The position numbers and the translations under genes are program-made. From Flagellimonas marinaquae (GTDB lineage: Bacteria > Bacteroidota > Bacteroidia > Flavobacteriales > Flavobacteriaceae), in assembly GCF_023716465.1 (NCBI RefSeq), contig NZ_CP092415.1, positions 3,139,501 through 3,203,500 on the forward strand: a DNA stretch of 64,000 bases. Reading direction: 5' to 3'. Under the pieces are notes generated by a model. It made no database searches. It saw only the letters and a program-made list of their open reading frames with translations, and was not told the DNA's origin. Of the stretch, positions 8,988 through 17,326 are shown piece by piece; the first letter of the stretch is position 1, and every line of letters begins with the position of its first letter.

Positions 8988-9848
8988 ATGTTATTTAAAT
9001 CACCAGAGGGAAAATCAAAAATATTAAGTCTCTACAACAGAAAACTTCAAGAACTCAATGTCGGTCATTCAGAAAAATTAGTGGACACCAAGTTTGGCAA
9101 GACCAATGTTGTATGTGTCGGCGACGCCAACTTGCCACCACTTGTTTTAATACATGGTACGGGAGGCTGCGCCCCTCAGATTCTGGATTCCTTCCCTAGT
9201 TTAGCATCACAATATTGTGTGTATGCAGTAGATGTGCTCGCACAACCCAATAAAAGCGCTGAGACCAGATTGGACATGAAGTCTTTGGATTACGGTAAAT
9301 GGCTTATTGAGGTAATTATAAAACTACGGTTGACCAATGTAACCTTGGCAGGTTTTTCCTTTGGGGGATTGATCGCGTTAAAAGCATTGGAGTATAACCA
9401 AACCCCGATCAAACAAGTGTTCTTGATTGCACCCGTTTATATTGTAAACGGCAATCCCATTATTAATGTATGGAAAATGTTTATTCCATTAAAAAAATTC
9501 ATCAAAACAAACAATCAGGCATACATTAAAAAAGTAATGGACGCACTTTTTTCCGAATATGATGGTTTTGCATTGGTCTTTATGTCAACGGTATTTCAAA
9601 ACTGCAATATGGACTTTTCGCCGCTACCTGTAATTTCTAAAAATCGGGCAAAGAACATAAAAACTCCCATCTCCATTTTTGCGGCAGAGCAGGACATTAT
9701 GTTCCCCGGTAAAAAAATGATAAAAAGAGCCAAGCAGATATTCCCTTCTTTAGAAGAAGTTGTTTTATTAAAAGGTTCTAAACACGTGCCAAATGCAACA
9801 GATTTTAAAAAAATAGAACAGCTAATAATAGATAAAAGCAATTCATAA
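8988..9848 (+). CDS. Cytoplasmic alpha/beta hydrolase
   Basis: 286 residues from ATG 8988; a GTG at 8949 would add 13 residues and cannot be excluded. No signal peptide. The fold is clear: oxyanion HGTGG (56-60), nucleophile elbow GFSFGG (Ser124), and a late GSKHVPNA histidine. The protein resembles general esterase/peroxidase-type hydrolases often found beside quinone oxidoreductases. The substrate is unknown. The LRR lipoprotein gene starts 2 bases after its stop. Confidence 0.8.
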   Translation: MLFKSPEGKSKILSLYNRKLQELNVGHSEKLVDTKFGKTNVVCVGDANLPPLVLIHGTGGCAPQILDSFPSLASQYCVYAVDVLAQPNKSAETRLDMKSLDYGKWLIEVIIKLRLTNVTLAGFSFGGLIALKALEYNQTPIKQVFLIAPVYIVNGNPIINVWKMFIPLKKFIKTNNQAYIKKVMDALFSEYDGFALVFMSTVFQNCNMDFSPLPVISKNRAKNIKTPISIFAAEQDIMFPGKKMIKRAKQIFPSLEEVVLLKGSKHVPNATDFKKIEQLIIDKSNS

Positions 9849-9849
9849 T

Positions 9850-10755
9850 ATGAAAACACGCACGATACTAATTTACACCACAACATTGATAATGGTCTTA
9901 TGTACATCATGCTCTGGAGATGATGATACCAAGGACATATTCTCAAATACGTACTTAAGAATACCCGATGCGAGCTTTGAGAAATTATTAATAGCAAAAG
10001 GCATAGATACTGACGGTGTTGTAAATAAGCAAATGTTGAAGTCGGATGCGGAAGTTGTCAAAGAATTGAATTTAGAAAATTTAGAGTACGGTGCGATTTC
10101 TGATCTATCTGGCATTGAAGGATTCACAAACTTGAAAAGATTGGTCGCGAACCAACACAACATTGAACAAATAGATTTAGGAAATAATATACTTTTAGAA
10201 GAAATTTATCTTGCCGGCAACTATTTATCAAGTATTGATGTTAGTAAAAACACAAACACAATATTACTGGATTTAACAGCTAACCAGCTTACTACAATAA
10301 CTGGATTGTCCAAGTTAATAAAGTTGGAAAATCTCAATTTATCTTTTAATTATATTGAAGAACTTACTATGGTCAATACATCTTTAGAAATTCTTCATAT
10401 CAGCAACAACGATTTAATTTTTCTAGATATTACTGCAGCTATAAACATTACAAATGTATTGCTAACAACGAATAAGCTTATTACGTTGGATATTTCTTCA
10501 AATAAAAAACTACAAACCCTGTTGGTGTCTGACAACCAGTTGCAAAGTATTGATCTTAGTGAAAACAAAAGTCTAACCCACTTACATTTATTCAGTAATA
10601 TGCTTACAAATTTAGACATAGGCAATAATCAAAATTTGATAGAATTAAAGGTGGATAGAAATCCAGGATTAAGCTGTATTCAAATTGCCAGCGGACAAAA
10701 TATACCAACTGTATCATTATCCAATAATCAAGAGCTAAATATTCTATGCAATTAA
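9850..10755 (+). CDS. Leucine-rich-repeat lipoprotein (internalin-like)
   Basis: 301 residues with a lipoprotein signal (MVLCTSCSGDD, Cys near 21) followed by an aspartate-rich stretch typical of surface-exposed Bacteroidota lipoproteins. A short cap (IPDASFEKLLIAKGID) precedes about nine LRR units of 20-22 residues with the pattern LxxLxLxxNxL, for example LTTNKLITLDISSNKKLQ and HLFSNMLTNLDIGNN. A cysteine near the end (LSCIQIA) recurs in such proteins. It likely mediates surface protein binding. Placed directly after a hydrolase gene. Confidence 0.8.
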   Translation: MKTRTILIYTTTLIMVLCTSCSGDDDTKDIFSNTYLRIPDASFEKLLIAKGIDTDGVVNKQMLKSDAEVVKELNLENLEYGAISDLSGIEGFTNLKRLVANQHNIEQIDLGNNILLEEIYLAGNYLSSIDVSKNTNTILLDLTANQLTTITGLSKLIKLENLNLSFNYIEELTMVNTSLEILHISNNDLIFLDITAAINITNVLLTTNKLITLDISSNKKLQTLLVSDNQLQSIDLSENKSLTHLHLFSNMLTNLDIGNNQNLIELKVDRNPGLSCIQIASGQNIPTVSLSNNQELNILCN

Positions 10756-10788
10756 TTTTAGAAAAGAAGGGTCAGTACTTAAAGTATT

Positions 10789-11023
10789 ATGAAAATAACA
10801 AAAGAAGCCATAAACTTTCCCAGGTCAACCCTTGTTCCAATAAACGGAATTGAGTTGGAGGTATTTGAGACAGGTAAAGAAAATTCAGGAACCCCATCTA
10901 TGTATTGTTATAATTAATACTTAAAAGCAATAATCACCTATGGGAAACAAATACCGAACTAACTATGGAACCAATGAAGTTGAACAGGTTATTGATGTTT
11001 TCGTAAAAACAAAGAAAGGGTGA
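10789..11023 (+). pseudogene. Remnant of an alpha/beta hydrolase, two short fragments
   Basis: ATG 10789 opens a 42-codon frame (stop 10915-10917) whose first ~36 residues, FPRSTLVPINGIELEVFETG and on, look like the N-terminus of an epoxide-hydrolase-like alpha/beta hydrolase. It breaks off exactly where the HGWP oxyanion motif should follow. A second frame at 10940-11023 ends VEQVIDVFVKTKKG, which reads like a protein C-terminus and abuts the stop of the Crp/Fnr gene. The simplest reading is an internally deleted gene; the assignment of the second fragment to the same gene is a guess. Confidence 0.5.
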
Positions 11024-11620
11024 TCAGTTTCTTTCTTTCATAAGCCTGGATAAGGTTTCGGGTCGCATGGCCAAAAAAGAAGCCAAGTACTTTTTAGGAA
11101 TTCTATCGATTATCTTAGGCTTGTAAACATCCATAAAAAAGTCCAGACGTTTACCTGCATTGGGAATCCTGGCCAAAAACACCCTTTGTTCCGCCATAAT
11201 GTAATATTCTTCCATTAGGATTCGGTTGATTTCGAGCATCTCCGGAAAATTGTCGCAACAATATTTGTAATCTTCAAATGTTAAATAGTCGCAGTAGGTT
11301 TTTTCCAGGCTTTGTATGTTTTCCTGGCTAATTTCATTCCTAAAAAAACCTGTGATAGATGTGAATATTTCATTCTCAAGGTCCACCCACGTGGTGATGT
11401 CGGTCGAGTCTATTTCAAAGTAACCACGAACCATACCTTTTTTAATAAAGTAGAGGTTGTCGCAAATATCACCTGCTTTGCTAATTATTTCATTCTTGTC
11501 GAAAATGCACGTTTTAATATGGGTAAACAAAAAAGATTTTAATTCAGGACCTAAGGGGTAAATGGCATTGAGAAAAGGGATAATAAAATGCTTTTTCTCG
11601 ATATTTTCGTTATGGAGCAT
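11024..11620 (-). CDS. Crp/Fnr-family transcriptional regulator
   Basis: 198 residues. The N-terminal half is a cyclic-nucleotide-binding-like beta-barrel (CIFDKNEIISKAGDICDNLYFIKKGMV without the cAMP phosphate-binding RxxR of true Crp). The C-terminal part is a winged helix with IPKKYLASFLAMRPETLSRLM as its recognition region. No iron-sulfur cysteines of the Fnr kind are arranged. Proteins like this in flavobacteria often sit next to small-molecule enzymes they regulate; here the neighbour is the broken hydrolase, so the target may have been lost. A TAnnTTTG element lies upstream. Confidence 0.85.
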   Translation of the reverse strand: MLHNENIEKKHFIIPFLNAIYPLGPELKSFLFTHIKTCIFDKNEIISKAGDICDNLYFIKKGMVRGYFEIDSTDITTWVDLENEIFTSITGFFRNEISQENIQSLEKTYCDYLTFEDYKYCCDNFPEMLEINRILMEEYYIMAEQRVFLARIPNAGKRLDFFMDVYKPKIIDRIPKKYLASFLAMRPETLSRLMKERN

Positions 11621-11655
11621 TTATGCAGTTAAATGTTATTAAGATTTGTTGCTCT

Positions 11656-11663
11656 CAAATTTA
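11656..11663 (-). promoter_or_regulatory. Candidate -7 element for the Crp/Fnr gene
   Basis: Read on the minus strand the sequence is TAAATTTG, a match to the Bacteroidota -7 consensus TAnnTTTG, 35 bases before the start codon. No good TTG appears at the -33 distance, so support is partial. Confidence 0.3.
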
Positions 11664-11811
11664 ATCTTTTGTAACCGAATTTTAATTTTCTTGCATATAA
11701 AGTAGTTGATGTACAAGATTTATCGACTTAACGGATTGTAACGCTCTTAGCTAAAGAGCTATAAGTTATTTCTGCGTAGGATGAAAAATTGGATTTTGAC
11801 GTCGTATGGAA

Positions 11812-11844
11812 CAAAAAATGGCCCTGTTTTAAAACAGGGCCATT
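11812..11844 (-). terminator. Intrinsic terminator of the susCD transcript
   Basis: A perfect 28-base palindrome (11817-11844; half-site AATGGCCCTGTTTT) lies 48 bases beyond the susD stop. On the minus strand it ends in a run of T residues before GTTCC, a classical rho-independent terminator oriented for susD. Confidence 0.85.
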
Positions 11845-11892
11845 CAGATTAAACGAAAAGCGTTAAACTAAACTCAATTAAACTAACTATCT

Positions 11893-13584
11893 CTAATAAT
11901 CTGGGTTTTGTTTTAAGGCGCCACCGCTCAAATCGATGGCGGTAACTGGAATTGGGAATAAATCCATGAATGCTTGATAGTCCCGAACTTTTGATTCTAT
12001 TGTTGAAATTGTTCTACCTTCATTGGCGACATAAGCGTTCAATATCGATGCGGATACACCCCACCTTCTCAAATCGAACAATCGATGACCTTCCATACCT
12101 AGTTCTAGTCTTCTTTCAAACCTGACTGCCTGTCGGGCAAAATCTGCATCAGGGAAGGATCCGTACGGTTCAATTTCATAATTGGCGGCTGGTGCGTCCC
12201 CCGCTTCATTTAATACATAGGACGAATTTTTAGCCCTATTTCGAACTTGGTTCACATAATTAAGTGCGGTTGGTAAATCACCGGTTTCAACGGCTGCTTC
12301 CGCAGCCATAAGAAGTACATCCGCATAACGCATTATAGCGTAGTTAAGTCCGGAATGCTGTTGTCCCCAAGCACCTGTTCCTTGACTGGCATCCAGTTCA
12401 TCTGCTTGATACATGTTCTTTTTTGAAAGATAGGGCCCGGAAATATCCGCATCTGTTGCTCGTATCCATTCTTGGCCGGGCATTATTCCAAATCCGTTGT
12501 AGTCTATTCCTCTTCTGCCTACAGTGTAGTCCAATCTTGGATCCAACGGTCCTGTATGAGGAGTAAAGGGCTCATCTGTAGCAACCTCTTGGTCATTGGT
12601 TACATCTGTCTGATTGAATGTGTCCAATAAGGGAAGGCCATTACCGTCCGTTTGAAAAGCATTTACCAAATCCTGTGTTGGCTGGTAAAAACCACAACAG
12701 GTATTTATGGGGCCACCTCCGGGAAAGTTCAGTGTTCCGCCTTGGTTCCCATTAAGGGATTGTCCGCCATCTGCTGCATATTGTACCGCAAAGATAGATT
12801 CTTGTGAATTTTCACCAGCTGCATTAAAATTGTCAATAAACTCAGTGTTTAAAGCGTAAGGTCCATTGTTTATAACATCCTGGAACAGAGTAAGTGCAGT
12901 TCCCCAATCCGATTGGTAAAGATGCGTTTTTCCTTGAAAAGCTTTGGCGGTCCATGAAGTTGGCCTACCGGCATCCGATTGGGTTTCCGGTAGATTGTCT
13001 ATAGCAAATTGGAAATCTGCTTCCACTTGGTCCCAAATAGGACCTGGATTTGGCTGATTGAACTCAGTATTCACATAATTTTCTTCAGAAATATATGCCG
13101 GATTTCCAAACATCTTTTGCAATTCAAAATTGAAATATCCTCTTAGAAAACGGGCTTCGGCCAGTTGGGCTGAGAAATCTCCCTCTTCTATAGATGCTAT
13201 CAATGCTATTACCGCGTTGGAGCGGTTTACACCGGCATACAGGGACATCCATTTTCCCAAAAGGTACGGGTTACTTGTCTGTATATCATAGGTTTCCAAT
13301 TGGAACAATTCCACTTGGTCCCCGTCCGTACTTCCTTTGTGGGCATCGTCGGACATGGCATCGCACCACCAGTTATCCGGGCTTATGGCAAATCCATTGC
13401 CCAATTGGTTTTGTCGAACTCCGTCCAGAGCAGAATAGGCGCCTGTCAATAAAAGATCTACTCCCGTGGCATTGGCCGTTGCCTCTTCAGAGAGAACACC
13501 AATCGGGGTCTGCTCTGTAAAATCATCTTTACATGAATATGCAGAACCTATCAGTATAGCAATAATTAATATTTTCTTGATCAT
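11893..13584 (-). CDS. SusD/RagB-family nutrient-binding lipoprotein
   Basis: 563 residues with a lipoprotein signal (SAYSCKDD, Cys18). It has the SusD architecture: TPR-like helices (EARFLRGYFNFELQKMFGN) and the conserved C-terminal block with YAIMRYADVLLMAAEA, VNQVRNRA and RRLELGMEGHRLFDLRRWG. It forms the lid of a SusC barrel on the cell surface and binds the oligosaccharide or peptide ligand. It follows susC by 6 bases on the same strand. No glycoside hydrolase accompanies the pair, so the ligand cannot be deduced. Confidence 0.95.
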   Translation of the reverse strand: MIKKILIIAILIGSAYSCKDDFTEQTPIGVLSEEATANATGVDLLLTGAYSALDGVRQNQLGNGFAISPDNWWCDAMSDDAHKGSTDGDQVELFQLETYDIQTSNPYLLGKWMSLYAGVNRSNAVIALIASIEEGDFSAQLAEARFLRGYFNFELQKMFGNPAYISEENYVNTEFNQPNPGPIWDQVEADFQFAIDNLPETQSDAGRPTSWTAKAFQGKTHLYQSDWGTALTLFQDVINNGPYALNTEFIDNFNAAGENSQESIFAVQYAADGGQSLNGNQGGTLNFPGGGPINTCCGFYQPTQDLVNAFQTDGNGLPLLDTFNQTDVTNDQEVATDEPFTPHTGPLDPRLDYTVGRRGIDYNGFGIMPGQEWIRATDADISGPYLSKKNMYQADELDASQGTGAWGQQHSGLNYAIMRYADVLLMAAEAAVETGDLPTALNYVNQVRNRAKNSSYVLNEAGDAPAANYEIEPYGSFPDADFARQAVRFERRLELGMEGHRLFDLRRWGVSASILNAYVANEGRTISTIESKVRDYQAFMDLFPIPVTAIDLSGGALKQNPDY

Positions 13585-13590
13585 CTTTTT

Positions 13591-16500
13591 TTAAAATTTT
13601 AAGTTAACGCCAAACGTGTAAATTTGAGCCAAGGGATACGGAGCGGTATCAATTCCTTGTGTTAAGTTGTCCACCGATCCATCGGAAACGAGAATCGGGA
13701 TTTCAGGGTCCATTCCACTATAATCCGTTATGGTAAACAGGTTCGAGGCCTGTAGGTATAAACGAATTTGATTTATGCCCAATTTATCCAAAACCGTGTC
13801 AGGAAGTGAATATCCAATTTGAAGGTTTCTTAATCTTAGGTATGATGCGTCCTCGACAAAATAAGAGTTAGGGCTTGTTTCCCGGTTAACCACAGAGGTT
13901 CCAAGTGCTGGAAGTGTTGCATTGGTATTTTGCGGAGACCAAGAATCCAGTACTCGCGTACTTCTGTTTCCGAAGAAAAAAGTTGGGAAATCCGTAAATA
14001 TCTTGGAATAGTTATATACGTCCCTACCTTGCACTCCGGAGAAGAAGGCGGACAGGTCCCAGTTTTTATAACCGAGGCTCAGGTTGATACCATAGGTGAA
14101 ATCGGGATGGGGTGTACCGATTTTGGTTCTATCCGAATCGTTGATTACACCATTGTTATCAACATCCCTATATTTAAAACGACCCACACCATCGGCATCG
14201 TTTTCAAACTGTTGGTCCGGTGAGGATGCAACCTCGGATTCGCTTTCAAATATTCCAATTACATCGAACCCATAAAAATAGGAGATAGGTTCGCCCACTT
14301 CGGTTACGGTTATGGCACCACCCCTAAATCCAGGGTCGCCAAATTGCTGACTGTTGATTAGTTCCGTTACTTCATTCTTATATGAAGAAACATTGAGGTC
14401 AACTCCATAGGAGAATCCAGACTCTGTTTGATCTCTATAACCTATTGCAAGATCAAACCCTTTGTTTTCAATACTTCCCAAATTTACAAAAGGGGCATTT
14501 GCATCTGGAGCCGTAGTACTGATCAATTGCAAGTCTTGTGCAATTAAATCTTCGGTTGTTATTTTAAATAATTCAAATTCCACGCTCAAACGGTTATCCA
14601 AAAAGCCCAATTCCACTCCAAGGTTGCTTGTTTGCGATGTTTCCCAACGTAATCCCTCGTTACCAATGGCTCTAATTATTGCTCCCGTTGCCGGTGCCCC
14701 AGATCCATTAAATGCGTAGTTGGTCTGACCGACATCTATACCTGCTTGGGTTAGCGTAGGCCCTTCAACAGGAACCTGCTGGTTTCCCAATTCACCATAT
14801 GAGGCTTTGAACTTTACGCGGTTCAACCAGTCTACGTTAAACCAGTTTTCTTCGCTTAATAACCAGCCTGCACTGACCGCTGGAAAGGTGTCGCTTTGAT
14901 TGTTTCCTAAAAAATTGGAAGATTTGTCCCTACGTAAAGTGGCAGTTAGGTAGTATTTGTTGTCGTACGAATAGTTTACGCTACCAAAGACGGAAAAAAG
15001 AGAAGTGGTGTTGTCTCCGGCGCTTACGATGGGGTCTCCAGTACCTGTATCCGGTAGATAATAATCAGGTGTCTCAAATAGGAAGTCGGTAACAGTTACA
15101 GATTTAAACTTGCTTCTATCTTCCAATGCCTCAACACCGACCAGTGCATTCACGTTGTGCTTTCCAAACGTTTTATTGTAATTCAACGTATTGGTCCAAA
15201 TCCAGCTGTAACTATCGGTATCCGATTCGGTAAGTGAGTTTGTGGACCTAGCCTCGGAATGCTCTGGGTTGGTTGGCAAAAATGCCCTTGTACTAAGTAA
15301 TTCCGCATCTCCACCGATCGAAGTTTTGGCTGTTAGCCCGTCGATAATTTCATAAGTGGCATAAATGTCTCCCAAAATTCTAAATGTTTTGTAGAAATTA
15401 TCTCCAGCTCTTTTTAAATCTGCGACCGGATTGGTTGGATTGGATAAATCCAAAGCATTGGAATATGTACCGGTAAAGTTTCCTGCATTGGTATATGCCG
15501 GTAAAAGTGGGGAGTTCCTCATAGCCAACATCAAAGGGCTTCCTCCAAGACTTGTATTTGGATTTTTTGGGGAATTGCTATTGGCAAAAGATACGTTTAA
15601 ATGCTGCCCTATCCTTACTTTTTCGCCTACTTTAAACTCTGAATTAACTCTGGTCAACCCTCTTTTAAAGGACGATTCCAGTTGTATTCCCTGACGGTTT
15701 AAATATGAAGCGGTCATTGAGTATTTGGCACCCGCATTTCCATTTTCCATGCGTAGGGATATGTTCTGTGTTGGAGCACTTCTGTAGATATCGTCAAACC
15801 AAGTGCCACTTGACCTGGCGTTTACAGGTTCGGGAGCACCCAAGATAGTTGAAGGCACAACAGGAGAGGCCCCGTCTCCATATTGCGCGTGGGATGGAGC
15901 TTGTCCAACATTGCTGAAACTATCCCAAAACATTTGTGCATGTTGTTGGGCATTTAAAAGCCCAGGAAGATTGGATGCTCTTGAGAAACCTGTGTACATA
16001 TCCAAAGATATCTCGGCAGATTCCATATTGTACCCCCCATTTTTAGTGGTAACAATTACAACTCCATTGGAAGCCCTTGCCCCATAGATGGATGCCGCAC
16101 CATCTTTTAACACGTTCATTTGAAGAATATCTGCAGGATCAATGGCATTTAAGATAGAACCATCTGTAGTCTGTACACCATCGATAATAAATAATGGATC
16201 GTTACCATTGGTCGAGCCAAAACCTCGAATACGAATGGTCGGGGCGGAACCGGGCACGCCCGAATTGATCAGGGACACACCGGTAACCCTGCCTTCCAAA
16301 GCTTCGGCGGCGTTTACAATGGGTGCTTTTGTTGCTTCAGAAAGGTCCACTGAAGCTACGGAACCGGTTAAGTCTCCCCTAGTTTGTGTAGAGTAACCAA
16401 GCACTACTACTTCATCAAGTTGACTGGCATCCTCCGAAAGGGAAACATTAACAACCGACCGGCCATTTATCGGCACTGATTGTGTAGAGAATCCGACATA

Positions 16501-16791
16501 GCTGAATACCAAAGTCGCATTGCTGTCGGCACTTATCACATAATTGCCATCAAAGTCTGTTTGTGTACCGTTGGTAGTTCCTTGTACCAAAACATTGGCA
16601 CCGATTAAAGGATCTCCATTTTGATCGGTCACATTTCCTGTAATTTGTGTTTGATCGGCAGTCTGTATTGCCTTAAAAGGATTTTCATGGGCTCTGATCA
16701 TTGTGCTGCTGAAAAACATCAATAAAAAGCCTAGAGTAAGAGATAGACATGGTCTTCCGTGTTTGGACCATGAACAATTGTTTTCAATCAT
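13591..16791 (-). CDS. SusC/RagA-family TonB-dependent outer-membrane transporter
   Basis: 1066 residues. After an N-terminal signal (about 1-35) comes a carboxypeptidase-like regulatory beta-sandwich (QITGNVTDQNGDPLIGANV, about 48-130), then the plug with the SusC signature LDEVVVLGYSTQTRGDLTGS and IRIRGFGSTNGNDPLFIIDG, and a 22-stranded barrel to a terminal aromatic (FGVNLKF). It imports bulky nutrients across the outer membrane using TonB energy. It starts the susCD operon and diverges from the VCBS lipoprotein gene across a 535-base region that holds two operator-like palindromes. Confidence 0.95.
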   Translation of the reverse strand: MIENNCSWSKHGRPCLSLTLGFLLMFFSSTMIRAHENPFKAIQTADQTQITGNVTDQNGDPLIGANVLVQGTTNGTQTDFDGNYVISADSNATLVFSYVGFSTQSVPINGRSVVNVSLSEDASQLDEVVVLGYSTQTRGDLTGSVASVDLSEATKAPIVNAAEALEGRVTGVSLINSGVPGSAPTIRIRGFGSTNGNDPLFIIDGVQTTDGSILNAIDPADILQMNVLKDGAASIYGARASNGVVIVTTKNGGYNMESAEISLDMYTGFSRASNLPGLLNAQQHAQMFWDSFSNVGQAPSHAQYGDGASPVVPSTILGAPEPVNARSSGTWFDDIYRSAPTQNISLRMENGNAGAKYSMTASYLNRQGIQLESSFKRGLTRVNSEFKVGEKVRIGQHLNVSFANSNSPKNPNTSLGGSPLMLAMRNSPLLPAYTNAGNFTGTYSNALDLSNPTNPVADLKRAGDNFYKTFRILGDIYATYEIIDGLTAKTSIGGDAELLSTRAFLPTNPEHSEARSTNSLTESDTDSYSWIWTNTLNYNKTFGKHNVNALVGVEALEDRSKFKSVTVTDFLFETPDYYLPDTGTGDPIVSAGDNTTSLFSVFGSVNYSYDNKYYLTATLRRDKSSNFLGNNQSDTFPAVSAGWLLSEENWFNVDWLNRVKFKASYGELGNQQVPVEGPTLTQAGIDVGQTNYAFNGSGAPATGAIIRAIGNEGLRWETSQTSNLGVELGFLDNRLSVEFELFKITTEDLIAQDLQLISTTAPDANAPFVNLGSIENKGFDLAIGYRDQTESGFSYGVDLNVSSYKNEVTELINSQQFGDPGFRGGAITVTEVGEPISYFYGFDVIGIFESESEVASSPDQQFENDADGVGRFKYRDVDNNGVINDSDRTKIGTPHPDFTYGINLSLGYKNWDLSAFFSGVQGRDVYNYSKIFTDFPTFFFGNRSTRVLDSWSPQNTNATLPALGTSVVNRETSPNSYFVEDASYLRLRNLQIGYSLPDTVLDKLGINQIRLYLQASNLFTITDYSGMDPEIPILVSDGSVDNLTQGIDTAPYPLAQIYTFGVNLKF

Positions 16792-17002
16792 AGTGGTTAA
16801 TGTTTGTCTAGTTAGTCAATACTTGTAAACGGTATTTTTATTAAACCAAAAAAAAAGCTAAAAAAATATTTAATAAGCTTTAAAAACGTTAAAAAAATAT
16901 AATATTTACAAAAGCAAATTAATAAATAAAAATGCGAAAAACACAATTAAATACATTTGTAGGTGATATATTCGCAATGAATGCAACAAAATAACAATGT
17001 AC

Positions 17003-17016
17003 TCAAACGTTTTCGT
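17003..17016. promoter_or_regulatory. Operator-like site 1, TCAAACGTTTTCGT
   Basis: A near-palindrome centred on AAACGTTT, of the type bound by LacI/GalR-family repressors and related sugar regulators. Its 14 bases recur exactly, in inverse orientation, upstream of pfkA (33965-33978). It lies 212 bases before the susC start. Binding protein not in the window. Confidence 0.5.
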
Positions 17017-17102
17017 AAAAATTAGGGAGTATGTGCAATTAATGAAGCTGATAATGACAATAAGTGGCTTAACTTTTTATTAACATCGCAATTTTAAAGG
17101 CA

Positions 17103-17114
17103 TCAAACGTTTTC
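17103..17114. promoter_or_regulatory. Operator-like site 2, TCAAACGTTTTC
   Basis: Second copy of the motif, sharing 12 bases with site 1 and spaced exactly 100 bases from it. It ends 213 bases before the ATG of the VCBS lipoprotein, mirroring the distance of site 1 from susC. Confidence 0.5.
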
Positions 17115-17326
17115 AGGTAGGTAAAATCGAGAGCACTTTTTGATATTCATTTATATTTTTATAACAAAAACAACCAAAAATGTGATTTAATTAAAAATAG
17201 CATCTGCGATAATTTAAGACCAATAAAAATTTAATAACCTATTGTCCTTTTTCAGAATTTTCCAACATAATCGATTTAAAAAGGAAAACTTTCGTGTTTG
17301 AAACTAATTCAACCAAATCAAAACCA

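Larger units (their letters stand above)
16792..17326. other. Divergent regulatory region between susC and the VCBS gene
   Basis: 535 bases without a supported gene, very AT-rich, with long A runs on the susC side. It contains two copies of TCAAACGTTTTC exactly 100 bases apart (17003 and 17103). Each is about 212 bases from its nearer start codon. A + strand TACATTTG (16952-16959) matches the Bacteroidota -7 element but is far from the VCBS start and has no -33 partner, so real promoters remain unplaced. Confidence 0.6.
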
